Source of the DNA: Antennarius striatus
Lineage: Eukaryota; Chordata; Actinopteri; Lophiiformes; Antennariidae
Assembly: GCF_040054535.1 (NCBI RefSeq)
Contig: NC_090788.1
Location: 18,393,501 to 18,457,500 of the forward strand
DNA length: 64,000 bases
Reading direction: 5' to 3'
The notes below the pieces were generated by a model. The model was not told the origin of the DNA. It ran no database searches and worked only from the letters and a program-made list of their open reading frames with translations. Positions 13,938-24,553 of the stretch are shown here, in pieces. The position numbers and the translations under genes are program-made. The first letter of the stretch is position 1; the number at the start of each line of letters is the position of its first letter.

Positions 13938-15524
13938 TTTATTTTTTTATCATATAGCAAAACTATTAATCATCATGCTGTTATTTACACATTGCACGGG
14001 CATATTTATTTCACACTGTACATCTTACAATGCTAAAGGTGACATCAACAACAACACTCTCCTTTTACAAGACAGATGGCTTCACTGCGGACACAGCAGC
14101 CCTCTTCCTTTTGAGATTTCTTTTTTATTTTCACAGTTTAATCAGAGAATACAACCATATTTGAATTCTCCATACTGTTTTATTTTTCCTCTTTTTTTTG
14201 TTGTGTTTTTTTTGTTCATTTTTAAAGATGCAAGTAGAAAGACGTGCATTTAACGGTTTTAAGCACAATCCCTGACTCCCTGGCCTGAAACTCTTCGATG
14301 AATTTCTCTTGGAAAAAAAATGAAAATGTTTTGTAGCCTATCGGTGGAAATCTGTGTTAAAATGCTGCAAAACAGAGCGATTTCAAGTATTTTCTTTTTT
14401 TTTTTGAAAGAAAAGAAAAACACAGGGATTGGGTGTGATGCAGGAAAAAATGTAAAAGACATAATGTGTCTGGGAAAAAAATGATGAGTGATAATGTATG
14501 AATTGGAAATGAGTTAATGAAAGGAGAAAGGACTTCTTCATGCCAAGGAGTCCTGCATGGCGATGGGAAAGGTGGCTGTGGTGGATCTGCCATAAAGATG
14601 TTGACGCGATAACTTCTGGATCCCAAAGTGATTGAAAACCCTTTGTCCACCATGTTGGAAGTGTTCAGTTTTGAGTTTGTGCTTTTGGAGTCCACAAGGT
14701 TTCTACATTGGGACCAGTAGTGATGGTATTATTCTGTAATATGACATTTCCCTTTATAGAACCATGGTGCTTGTAAGGCAAAAATCTGAATCTCGACTTT
14801 GAAACTAAAATGTGTGTATTTGGCATAAAATTGCAGCTGTTTAAAGCAAATCCAATCAAGAATAAGAAAGGCAATTACACACATCAAATACAACAAAAGT
14901 ATATCGGCACAGTTGACATAACTGTGTATTTTTTATATATACTGTATATATATATATATACTTGTAGATTGTAAGTCATTTTACTATTGTAGCTTTGAAA
15001 TGTGACACGTAATATTAAATAAAAAATACAAAGTGTAAACATGGTTTTCTTATCATGGGCACATCTGCGTCTGAATGCGGTGTGTGTGTTGTCGATGTTC
15101 ATGCTCTTGTGCGTATCCGTCTGTGTATGTATGTGTTTATTGTAGAAAACTCTGAATAATGCAAGAGCATCAGAGATTGACCTGAATGGAGGCAGACATA
15201 CACTATGGTATGTTCTGTTTCAAATGTAAACTGAGCAAGAGGCTGAACATGATTTACAGGGAGCTTCAACTTGGACTTCATTCTCTCCCTGACTAAGAAA
15301 ATCAAACAAAAGTACAGTGATTTAAAAAAACAAACCCCAAACTTATCTACCTTTTACTTCTCAACCCTTAAATTTCCACCAGGCTCAAAATACAGATGTA
15401 ATCTGAGTCTTCTTCTTTTTTTTTCACCTCTCTTTTATCTTTTCATCTGCTACTGCATATCTATTCCAGCTCGGTCAGTTCCAGCAATCAGAGAAATGTC
15501 CAAAAAAAAGAAAAAAACAATCTC
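13938..15524 (-). other. vgf: Probable vgf 3' UTR region
   Basis: AT-rich DNA just downstream of the vgf stop codon holds several minus-strand AATAAA hexamers: nearest at 15136-15141, others at 14179-14184 and 13938-13943. A (TA)n lies at about 14935-14960. The true cleavage site cannot be chosen from sequence alone; I assume the 3' UTR ends at one of these. Confidence 0.4.
15136..15141 (-). terminator. vgf: Nearest poly(A) signal downstream of vgf
   Basis: AATAAA on the minus strand, about 385 nt beyond the vgf stop codon. Later hexamers at 14179-14184 and 13938-13943 are alternatives. Confidence 0.35.
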
Positions 15525-17549
15525 TCAATACATTCTTCGTTTCATGTAGATCCTCTCAATAAAGTTTTCGAGTTCTTCCTCACTGTCCAGCTGAGGCACC
15601 AGCCCATCTTCCTCATAGTCATCTTCCGGTGTGACTTGTGGATAGTAGAACGGGGGCTGCCTGCCTCTCCTGGGTGTGGTTATTGGTTTGGGCGGAGGTA
15701 AGGGCTGGTAGGTCCGTGGGTGAGGAAGGATATAGTTAGAGATATAAGGAGTGAGAGGCAAGCGTGGCGCCGGCTGCTGCCTCCAGCCCTGTCCACGGTT
15801 CTTACCCCCGGCCCTGTGCTTGCGCCTTGGGGTCGGGAAGTCAAGCCCCTGGGGGACAAATGCCTGGTCTCTGGAGAGGACGGGCTTGCCATAATATTCT
15901 GGTTTGGGATATGGGAAATAAACAGGGTAGTATGCTCGATATGGCTTTTGGTAGTACGGATAGGACGGGAAGGCTAAAAACTGTTTCTGGGGTTTGTACC
16001 AGTAGTCAAGCTGCTTCTGCGGTTTGTACCAATAGTCCTGCTTGTACGACTTCACTTTGTCCTTGTGCCATTTCTTGTTGGACTTGTTCTTGTAAGGGGC
16101 TTTCTTGGGATTTTTTGAAGCTGTGTAGTGGTAGATCGGTGGAGCAATCAGAGGAGGAGGTACCAGAGGTCTGAAGCGTGGGGCGACGGGGTTACTGTTG
16201 ATGGGCTGCAGTTGCAGCTCTTTCCTTTTCTTCTTCTTCTCCTCCACGTCGCTAATAATCTCAATCACGTCGTCGGCGGGCAGGTGCAACTTGCTGCTGA
16301 TCTCGATCAGTCTGTCGATCATTTGCTGGTCCAGGTCGTCCTCGTCGGGGATGACCTCCTCGGAGCGTTTGTCCTCGGCGGTGTTGCCCGCGGCCCCCAT
16401 GCTGCTTTTCTGTCGCGGTTTCATGTAGGACTGCTGCTTCCTGCCCATGTACTGCAGCAGCATGTCGGAGGCGATGTCGGCCAGCCTCTGCTCCTCCTCT
16501 CTGGCGCGTTCCGCCTCCTCCTGCTGCCGGAGCACCTCCTGCTTCTCCGCACGCGCTCTCGCCTCCTCCTCCATGTGGGAGAGGCTCTCCTCTTCTTCTT
16601 CAACCTCCTCCTCCAGCTCTTCTCCTTCATCCTCAAAGTCATCCATGTAGTTGCCCCCTTTGGTGGGTCGGTTGCGAGAGTTTTCCTGCCAGTGCTGTTT
16701 TTTCCCGGCTCGAGCGAGCTGGGTGTTGTACGCCTTGTAGCCCTTCAGAGGAGGAAGGATCTCGTTATCTTGAAGACCCAGATCGATGTTCTGGAAGTAG
16801 CCTCTTATTTTGCGTTGAAGAGAGGGATCGTCTCCCTGTGGAGTGGAACCTGAGCTGGCTTTGTTCAAGAAACTTTCCAAATGATTTCCTTCCCCTTGCC
16901 CCTGATCTTCATCTTCAATTTCCTCCTGGCTTACAGCATCAGGTCCCACATCCTCCACTGACCACCCCTGATCCTTTTCTAACCTTGTGTTTTTATCCTC
17001 ATCCTCATCCTTTTCTTTTAAGTCCTCACCATGAGCAGCCGTCAAACGGCCTCCAATTAGCTGTTCAATAACCTTATCAGCACCCCGCCCCTCCTCCTCC
17101 TCCTCCTCCACCCTCTCCTCCTCTGCCACCCCTGATCTCCTTATCTTCCCACCCTCTGAGCCTTCAGTGGAGGGCAGCTCCTGACTCCTATCCTCCTCCC
17201 AGACTCTGTTTCTGCTCGCCTGGATCTCACTCCCCCCCGGGTGGTCCAGAGCCTTCAGAAGAACGGCGAGCATCTGCGCCGGGTCCGCCGCTATCTCTGA
17301 GTGGTTATCTTGACCCGGGCCCCGTCCCCGGTCTAGCGACGCGTTGTGGGGGCTAGAGAGACTCTGGGGCAGGGGCGAGAGTAAGGGGCCCAGGCGGTCC
17401 TCTTTATGCTCCGTCTGGGTGCGCCCCTCCACCCCTCCTCCCTCCCTTCCTTCACCCCACGCAGGGGCGGCGCCAGCCAGCTGTGGAGTGACAACGAGCA
17501 GGACCAATAGGATGAGGTGGGCTGTGGAAGGGGCGTGATGACAGGTCAT
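15525..17549 (-). CDS. vgf: Neurosecretory protein VGF precursor
   Basis: A 674-residue secreted granin-like precursor, cleaved in dense-core granules of neurons and endocrine cells into bioactive peptides. The ATG at 17549 is chosen, not the ORF's upstream end at 17807, because a strong acceptor (pyrimidine tract then CATCTTCAG) at 17585 places the upstream codons in an intron; mammalian VGF likewise carries its whole coding region on one exon. Residues 1-27 form a signal peptide (LILLVLLVV core, cleavage near AGA|AP). Acidic runs occur at 143-153 and 303-321. N-glycosylation sequons are N69 and N82. VGF hallmarks: AVLLKALD (95-102), RLADIASDMLLQY (355-367), LIEISSKLHLPADDV (414-428) before a basic cluster (438-443), and C-terminal EEELENFIERI (657-667). 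Dibasic cleavage candidates: RR137, RK246, KR394, KKKKRK438, RRGR627. Residues 613-674 match the TLQP-62 position. The region 444-600 is Tyr/Lys/Pro-rich and unlike mammals. Mammalian VGF is about 615 aa. Identification is confident. Confidence 0.95.
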   Translation of the reverse strand: MTCHHAPSTAHLILLVLLVVTPQLAGAAPAWGEGREGGGVEGRTQTEHKEDRLGPLLSPLPQSLSSPHNASLDRGRGPGQDNHSEIAADPAQMLAVLLKALDHPGGSEIQASRNRVWEEDRSQELPSTEGSEGGKIRRSGVAEEERVEEEEEEGRGADKVIEQLIGGRLTAAHGEDLKEKDEDEDKNTRLEKDQGWSVEDVGPDAVSQEEIEDEDQGQGEGNHLESFLNKASSGSTPQGDDPSLQRKIRGYFQNIDLGLQDNEILPPLKGYKAYNTQLARAGKKQHWQENSRNRPTKGGNYMDDFEDEGEELEEEVEEEEESLSHMEEEARARAEKQEVLRQQEEAERAREEEQRLADIASDMLLQYMGRKQQSYMKPRQKSSMGAAGNTAEDKRSEEVIPDEDDLDQQMIDRLIEISSKLHLPADDVIEIISDVEEKKKKRKELQLQPINSNPVAPRFRPLVPPPLIAPPIYHYTASKNPKKAPYKNKSNKKWHKDKVKSYKQDYWYKPQKQLDYWYKPQKQFLAFPSYPYYQKPYRAYYPVYFPYPKPEYYGKPVLSRDQAFVPQGLDFPTPRRKHRAGGKNRGQGWRQQPAPRLPLTPYISNYILPHPRTYQPLPPPKPITTPRRGRQPPFYYPQVTPEDDYEEDGLVPQLDSEEELENFIERIYMKRRMY

Positions 17550-17583
17550 GACCAGGCAGAACTGGCAGGAGGGGGCTGAAGCA

Positions 17584-17587
17584 CCTG
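17584..17587 (-). other. vgf: 3' splice site before vgf coding exon
   Basis: Reading the minus strand, a long pyrimidine-rich tract (CTCTCCGTCTGCCTTCCTCC...) ends in CATCTTCAG, then GTGCTTCAG and, 35 nt into the exon, the ATG. This fits a vgf gene with untranslated 5' exon(s) and an intron of about 2.1 kb. Confidence 0.7.
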
Positions 17588-19666
17588 AAGATGAGAGGAG
17601 GAAGGCAGACGGAGAGCAAACAGTTGACAAATGGTTCACACGATGTTTGCAGTCATTTTTCTTCTCTGAAATCACCATTCGAGGATTATCGACAACGTTA
17701 CAGATCATTTCAGGAATATACAGCTGAAAAGGCCTATTTTTAAAATTGAAAATTTTAAAATTCAGTAAAAAGTGAAGACATCTGCAGTCAGAAAATTTAA
17801 ATACCACCTAAATGGTGGGGTTTCTTGTTTTCTAAAAATATTTTCCCACCATAAATCTCTTATACAAAAGGAGTTGTTGAATTCAAAAACGTTTGAAATC
17901 AAACCACACACTCCACTGAGCATCGCTGAAACCAAGAAGGAAACTGCACTTTTCTTTTTCATGTTTGATCTGTGTCTACATGGATCCGTTTTATTATAAT
18001 CTCGCACCAAAATAATGTAACTCCTGGTTATAATATTTCATGTTTAGGCCCGTTTTGGTTTTTTTTTATAATTTGCTGCGTGACACCAATATATCTGGAA
18101 TTACAGGGATAAAAGGTGTAATCTGACAATTACATCAGTCGTGATTTTTGTTTATTAAATTCCGTGAGTCTTTTCAAAAGGAAAGTAACGACAGACAGAA
18201 AAATTGCCCTTCAAACCCAAACGTGAGTCTTTTTTTTTTTCTTTTTTTTTTTGTCTAGTCGTGCGCTAACCCATGCAGTCATTATCTTCCACCGCTCGGA
18301 TGAATTGATGAATTCTCCTATATTGTGTCTTTTTTGTGAGATTTAATCGAGATAACTGTCACATAATGGTATAAATGAACGTTAAAGAATAAATTATCCG
18401 ATAGGATTATCTGGTATTTAAGGAAAATGTCTCACCTCTTCCTCCAAGCCAACCCAAACAGAGCGCACGCAGCTGCCATTTTTGAGCGAAAAACAATTAT
18501 TTCCTATAAAATACATCAAATACAAATTCATCCGAGGTCCTTCTATCTATTAGCGGTTATTTTGGTATTCCATGCGTCAAAGCCATGTGGCCATGACACT
18601 GTTATCAGGACGACACGCACGGTGAAGTCATGCGTAAAGCTGGTGGATGCGGATGATCAATTTAACCCTGCGGTCCCTGAGTGGTCCATCCAAATTGTAA
18701 ATGAGCTGGTTTTCGTATTTGGGAGGATGAATCCTTTTTCCCTAAGAAACGACAGGAGCAGTTGGAACCGCAGCGCCAAAGAAATATGTGCTGTGGGTCA
18801 GTTTATCCTTAACGGGAGTGGTGGAATGCAGACAAGCACTAATTGTGGAGGTACAGCAGCAGTGCAGCCCAAAATTCAAATTATTTTCATTTCATGAGCG
18901 GAATCACCAAGAAGGAAATTGAATATATTAACTTCAACAAGTAAAAGGTCTGGATTTTAGTTCGTCTTGATTTTATTTAAAATTTAACCAAAAGAATGGG
19001 GTTTAAATCATGCTGCTTCTAAATTAAAAAAGAGAGAGAGGGGAGGAAAAAAAATACACGATTTTTTTGCAGTCACGTCTGGAAAATATATGTGGATTTT
19101 TTTTGAAGGCAGCTCCTTGGTAGAAGAGAAATATTTATTTTCCATACGCTATAGTGACTTAATCATTCATTCATCCCCACACACACCCCAATACAACACG
19201 ACATTTTATTGTTTTTCCCCTTAGCATTAATTATTATACATATAAATACATGAATAAAAGCTGAAAATATTCATAATTACGTGAATTCATTGCTTATTAC
19301 TTTTTTAAAAAAACTTAAAATATAACATCAAAAATATGAAAATAAAAATGACTACAAATTACACAATTTACAGGAATGAAAATATATCTCAATCACTTTT
19401 GGAAAATCTACTCAGTTTTTCACGTCAGCTTCACAATCAGACAACCAATCCCCTCAGTTGCAGCAAAACAGACGAATTCCTTTAATGAAATTTGAATTTT
19501 GGAGAAAAAAAAAGAAAAGAAATTCCACAAGCCGATCCTGATTTCAGATTTCAGGGAATTAAAAACCCGAAAGTTTTAGAAGAATTGCGTAAAATACCGG
19601 TTCTAGAAAGAGCTATCCGATCAAAACCGTGTGAATGACACAGAATTGAGATTCCGTTCCTCCTAC
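17588..19666 (-). other. vgf: Putative vgf 5' UTR intron
   Basis: No coding block in the vgf direction is seen here. An intronless 156-codon frame runs antisense at 18427-18897. Poly-T/poly-A runs at about 18230-18250 and 19500. The 5' boundary depends on which donor is used (19666 or 19705). Confidence 0.5.
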
Positions 19667-19882
19667 CTGGAGTCCCACTGGAGGTGGGAAAGTGGTGAAA
19701 CTCACACCGCTGGTAAAGCCAAGATGATTCTTGAATCGATCACCTGAGAGAATTTCTGTTTCCAGCCTGTGACCAACATCAAGAGCAACTCTTCTTCACT
19801 AAGTAGTGTTTTTTTTTTTGGTTGTTTTTTTTTTTTTATGGCAGCGGCGCTCTTAATGTACAATTGAGGGAATGTTTTCAGC
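19667..19882 (-). other. vgf: Putative untranslated first exon of vgf
   Basis: Inferred from the TATA box at 19907-19912, which would start transcription near 19880, and two consensus donors on the minus strand: CCAG|GTAGGA (exon end 19667) and GGT|GTGAGT (exon end 19706). It carries poly-A interruptions and no VGF coding sequence. The exact limits are not certain. Confidence 0.4.
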
Positions 19883-19906
19883 CCCACGGTCAGCGCAACT
19901 TTATCG

Positions 19907-19912
19907 TATATA
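19907..19912 (-). promoter_or_regulatory. vgf: TATA box, putative vgf promoter
   Basis: GGGTATATACG on the minus strand, 60 bp downstream of the CRE and about 2.3 kb upstream of the vgf ATG. Position and orientation fit a core promoter for vgf. Confidence 0.5.
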
Positions 19913-19924
19913 CCCTCGCCGAAC

Positions 19925-19930
19925 CACGTG
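19925..19930. promoter_or_regulatory. E-box CACGTG
   Basis: Palindromic CACGTG directly followed on the + strand by ACGCG, between the CRE and the TATA box. A second E-box, CAGCTG, lies at 19957-19962. bHLH-type input is known for mammalian VGF; use here is inference. Confidence 0.4.
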
Positions 19931-19972
19931 ACGCGACCCTCACTCCCCCCCCCCCCCAGCTGCAGGCAGTGC

Positions 19973-19980
19973 TGACGTCA
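19973..19980. promoter_or_regulatory. vgf: Perfect CRE (TGACGTCA), putative vgf promoter
   Basis: A full palindromic cAMP-response element, the CREB/ATF site. Mammalian VGF promoters depend on a proximal CRE for response to NGF, BDNF and cAMP. Here it sits 60 bp upstream of a TATA box and upstream of the inferred first exon, in a locally GC-rich stretch. Confidence 0.6.
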
Positions 19981-20386
19981 CTCCCATTGATAAGAATGTT
20001 GGTGGGGGAGACGGCACTGTGAGTCTAGGCTGGCCCCAGCTGATGAATGAACGGAAATGTCATGAATGAAATAGTACTTTTCCCTGAATGAAAAGAGAAA
20101 ATTGTAGAGATAGAGCTGGTATGCAGCCATATTCCTTCTCACGCATTAAAGGTTAGTGTGTTGCTCCTTCCTCCCTTGTTTCCTTCCTTCCTCTGCTCCG
20201 GTTTGTTTCAAATTCAGGAGCTGGGGGGAAAAAATAGAGTGATCTCAGGCTATCAATTAGGGTCATTTAGTAACATGCTCAAAAGAATCAATGACTTCCA
20301 TCTGCAGCTTCAGACAAGAAAGTGTGTGCACTCCAGGGGCCAATTTCTCTTGCAGGGTGGTTGTTAGGCTTTTGTCTGCCGTGGCC

Positions 20387-20431
20387 CTGCTCCTCTGTGG
20401 CTGCATGGCTCATGGGGCCACAGAGGAGCAG
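20387..20431. other. Perfect 14-bp inverted repeat (hairpin)
   Basis: CTGCTCCTCTGTGG and its exact reverse complement CCACAGAGGAGCAG are separated by 17 nt. Pairing can be extended with bulges on both sides (GGCC against GGC). The stem is stronger than chance for this GC content. It might be a small-RNA precursor, a structured enhancer element or a decayed insertion; nothing else supports transcription. Confidence 0.6.
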
Positions 20432-20439
20432 CCTGGCTT

Positions 20440-22241
20440 TGCTGCACAATTTCTGCTCAATTTCCAGGGATTGCACAATTTTTTTCCACCCGCTGTCTCG
20501 CATCATTCCTGGCTGCTCTCCATCTGCCAGCAGCGCATTTATGCTTTAAATGCTGGCTCTTATAATTATTCTTCTACATATCTCGAAGACACAGCAAATA
20601 AAAAAATAAATCATTTGAGTCTGAATTAGAATGACGGTAGAGGTGTAATACATGTGCTTAAATTTTACTATTTGATGTGTGAATAAATGTGGCTTCCATT
20701 GTGAATTCTGGGAGCTCACCATTCAAAAATGATCAGATCACTAGGAATGTACATGATTAGCAAATACTGAATGGCTCATTGATTGATTACTATTAGCAGT
20801 GTCTTTGTATAAAATTAATTTGCCACCGAAGTAGCCGGGGTTGGGGGCATTTCTATGCATTTAACAAGTCCCACTTAAAGCAAAGCAAGTTGGTGACACA
20901 TGAATGAAGTGTGAGTTAACATTCTGTGAACGGTGTTAAAATAAGCCTTTAAATCAACTTGGAGTGACTCATTTATTTTCTTAAATTTGATTCTCTGAAT
21001 CGTCTTGACTCATGCAGTAGTTACGAATCGCTAACACGATTTGTACCCTTATCAGTCAATGGACGTGCCTCTATAACATTAGGGACAAAAAAAAGTGTTT
21101 TTAATGATAAGCTTTATGCTCACTGAATCTAATTCTGATCATTATCAATACCAAGGAAGAAGAAAAATTCCACAGCTTTGCTGAAAAGCAACCAAGCAGA
21201 ATTGACACCAGCCTGCCTGCAGGTTTTTAAACCTCACTACTCCTGCCTGAAACTGGATAAGAATCAAATGCTGGCTGTAGTAAACAAATCCGGATTGCAG
21301 GGGGATGTTTGATTACATGACCCACTCATGTGAATTCATTGCCATTCTTTTTCCTGACTTTCTTTATGCTCCATTTATGATAAGAATGAAAACAATTTCT
21401 TTGACTCCCACTATCAAAGTCATTCCTGATGTCTGCAATTATGCAGCATTTTAGTACCTTATGTTTCCATGTGCGAATTAATGTACAGTTATGCCGGAAT
21501 GAGCTTTCTTATTGTGCAGAACTGAGCTGGCATTCACGTGTTACAAAATGTGAGAACAGTTTGATCCACTCACTTTTATTCATTTTATTTCAAAAGCCTC
21601 TGTTGAAACTTCAGTTCTCATACATGTTCGCTTTTAACGGCATGACGACATTCATTTCCAGGCGTGTTTGCGTGCACACGGTTATGGGTGTGTGTCCTTC
21701 ATGTGTGTGCTGTACATTCAGACAAGGATTCTATTTTACCAGCAATGTTCTAAGGTTAATTGGCTATTAGCTGCATATAGTCAGATGAGGCCACTTCTAT
21801 TTAAGTGATTATGTGTGACCTGATTCATAATGTCATGCTCCACTGATGTGAATGTTAGATTTCTGATGCTTCATGTCTGATGAGAGAGGAAAAAAAAAAT
21901 GTGCGGACAAACATTATGAAACATACACACACACAAAAAAAAATCCAGTGGTGCTGCAGCACTTATACAGACCTGTGCTGCAAAAAAAAAAAAAAAAAGG
22001 TTGCTATCTGCCTGGAAACCAAAAGTGAGCTTTGTTTCTGTTCTAAGGCAGAAATTCGACTCTGTTTTTTGTGTGCAAATATGTTTTGTATTAGCAGATC
22101 CAGATATTCACACATCAGATGAAGTTGTAATTTGTTTCGATGGCTTCAGGCACAACATAACCTCTGTTTGATTAGATTTTGTGCACGGGGCTGTTTGCTC
22201 CATAATGCAAGGTAGTCGTGTGTGTGTTTGTGTGTGTGTGT

Positions 22242-22286
<45 letters not shown>

Positions 22287-24418
22287 TTTGTTGAAATGCT
22301 TGATGGCAGCAGCAGACACACAGAGGTAAGCATGGAGCCGGAGGGCAGATGCTGATATAACAGTCTGGCATTATCAACTGCCACTCAGCATTAGTTGGCC
22401 CCTTACCCTCACTCCATGTCCACACCCACGCACTGACTCACACTGCTGCCTGCTTGGCCACTCACATACATTAACACTGGTACACCGTGCTTGCATTTAA
22501 TGGAAGACACTCAGACACCGCAGAGCACACGCGCCTCACAGTAATAGTTCCATTTGTCCTCCATTGTGTGCTCTACCTCTATCTCAGACACACATACCCT
22601 CTCTTACTGTAATGTACATTACAGAAAAATGAACCTTTGGAGGAGGTTGCAGCATGCTATCACTGATGGCTCCCTGTACAAACGGCAAAAGACAAGGGGG
22701 CGATGACTATATATGGACACCTTTTGTTCCATTAAATTAGCTTTCTCTCTTTCATTGTTAGTGTTGGACTGAGGAGGGCTGCAGGGTCGTCAGGCAGAGC
22801 TGAAAAATCGACATGTTTAAAACAAGGACAATGAATTCTCTGTTTTTTTGCTGACATTTTGGCCACAATTATGGTAATCCAGGCAGGAAAATTTTTCAGC
22901 AAGTGCCCTAATGCAGTACCCTCGTAACACAAAGTGTCTCTACCTGGAAGAGCTAAAATAGGGCTCATAATTAACAGAAGCTTTCCTGCCCCCACACCAC
23001 TTTTATTGGGTGGGGTGCGGGTACAAGTAATTGCACCATAAGATTCCTATTCTTGCATAGGGGGACTTGATGATGCGTGGAAGAACCTGGCATCCACATT
23101 ATTGTTATTTTCACATTTTGCTGCAAGCTGGACATCCTCCCCGTATTTCTGAAACGCATCTTGTGTGTTTGAAACAAAGGAAAATACGTTTTATGGTGAA
23201 AAATCAAACCCTGAATTAATTTTTCTACAGATTATCAGTATAATCGTTGACAGTCATCCAGAAAACACAATTTGTCATCGTCAGGGTATAGAGCCAAGAT
23301 GTGAGGATTGTCAGTTTTTGACCTACATTTGTAGAAAAAAAAATGCAATCACATTCTCAGGTTCCTTCAGGTTGACTCAAAGGTTCGTTCATGTCAGGAG
23401 ATACAACTCCATGTTAGATGATGACATCTGGATTTCTTGGTAAGGCTTGTTTGCTGCTGATTTTTAATTGAGTATACAGTATAGTTAAACATTCATATTA
23501 CATCAGGAAAGAATTTTTAAAAAACTAGTGGCTCACTAATACTGTATTTTTCAAAAGGTTACTACATACTGTATTTCTTCTTAGCTAAAGGCTGAAATAT
23601 TGCAGATGGTGAGCTGGTTTTTTAAATGCTAAATGGGCATGACAACACACCTTTGTCTGAACCTTTCCCTGCATGTGTTCTGTTACATCACATTAATATT
23701 AATCGGAAGTGTTGTTCCATTAAAACAATTTATACTGAAATGTCTTTAATATGATAATTAATCAAGGTGACATTAAAAATGTACCTTAATGAAGTAGGAA
23801 AACAGAATATGTGACGTGGATGTGGACTCTTAATAGTGACACACATTTATGACACCATCTATTTGTCAGTGTCTCCAACACTCATGTCCTGATTGCTTGG
23901 TACTTAATCTTACAGAAGGGAGCCACTAAATGAAACATGTCTTTTTAAAGACTGCAGTAAAGTATTTGTAATGTAATATGATAAGGACGGCTGGAAAAGA
24001 GAGAAAATGTAAACATAACACAGAGTAGTTAAAGGAAGCTGGATATATATTCTATAATGTTATAAATCATAACAGAAACCAGACAGAGAAGATTCGACCC
24101 TGTAGACAAGAACTAACTGTACGGGTATTAATAGTAGTGCTTATCATTTAAGCGTTAATAAGAAGTACCATAATTATATTAATGGAAATTGGGGGAAAAA
24201 ATCACAGAACATGAAGATCAAAACCAGATCCATCATAACAGTTGTTAATTTATAGAACACTGTCCAGGACAGGCCAATATGTTCGCAAAAATGATCCCAG
24301 GGATTCTTCTTGGGACTCCTGGATCGCAAAATAAGTGAAAGCAAACTACAAACAAGTTATCAATGCTTTTGTTCAGAAGGAACAATCAAATGTGCTTGTG
24401 TGTGAGACTTTAAATGTG
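20440..24418. other. Intergenic stretch
   Basis: Includes a (GT)n at 22218-22285 and two A-rich runs at about 21889-21900 and 21980-22000. No supported gene on either strand. Confidence 0.5.
22218..22285. repeat. (GT)n microsatellite
   Basis: Near-pure GT with single GTTTG and GAG interruptions. Confidence 0.95.
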
Positions 24419-24553
24419 TGAGACTTTAAACATAACCCACTCACTGTTGCTAATTAAATGGTGAATAAGCTGCACTGTAGGTTCATATGTTTGTAAATCT
24501 GATTATGATGAAGTCAGTGCCTCACCACCCATGAACCTCACCGCACATCACTG
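24419..24553 (+). repeat. Dispersed repeat, copy 1
   Basis: Matches 29916-30047 closely over about 130 bp in the same orientation (shared blocks include GCTAATTAAATGGTGAATAA and AATCTGATTATGATGAAGTC). Copy 2 lies at the end of a possible hAT-like element, so this is probably a fragment of the same family. Confidence 0.7.

Noticed and set aside
16128..16853. 241-codon + strand open frame over vgf
   Set aside because: It is the antisense shadow of the acidic, Gln/Glu-rich VGF coding exon; its Leu/Val/His-rich composition is what reversed Glu/Lys codons give.
17550..17807. 86-codon N-terminal extension of the vgf frame
   Set aside because: A strong acceptor interrupts it, no signal peptide starts there, and the internal ATG at 17549 gives a proper signal peptide.
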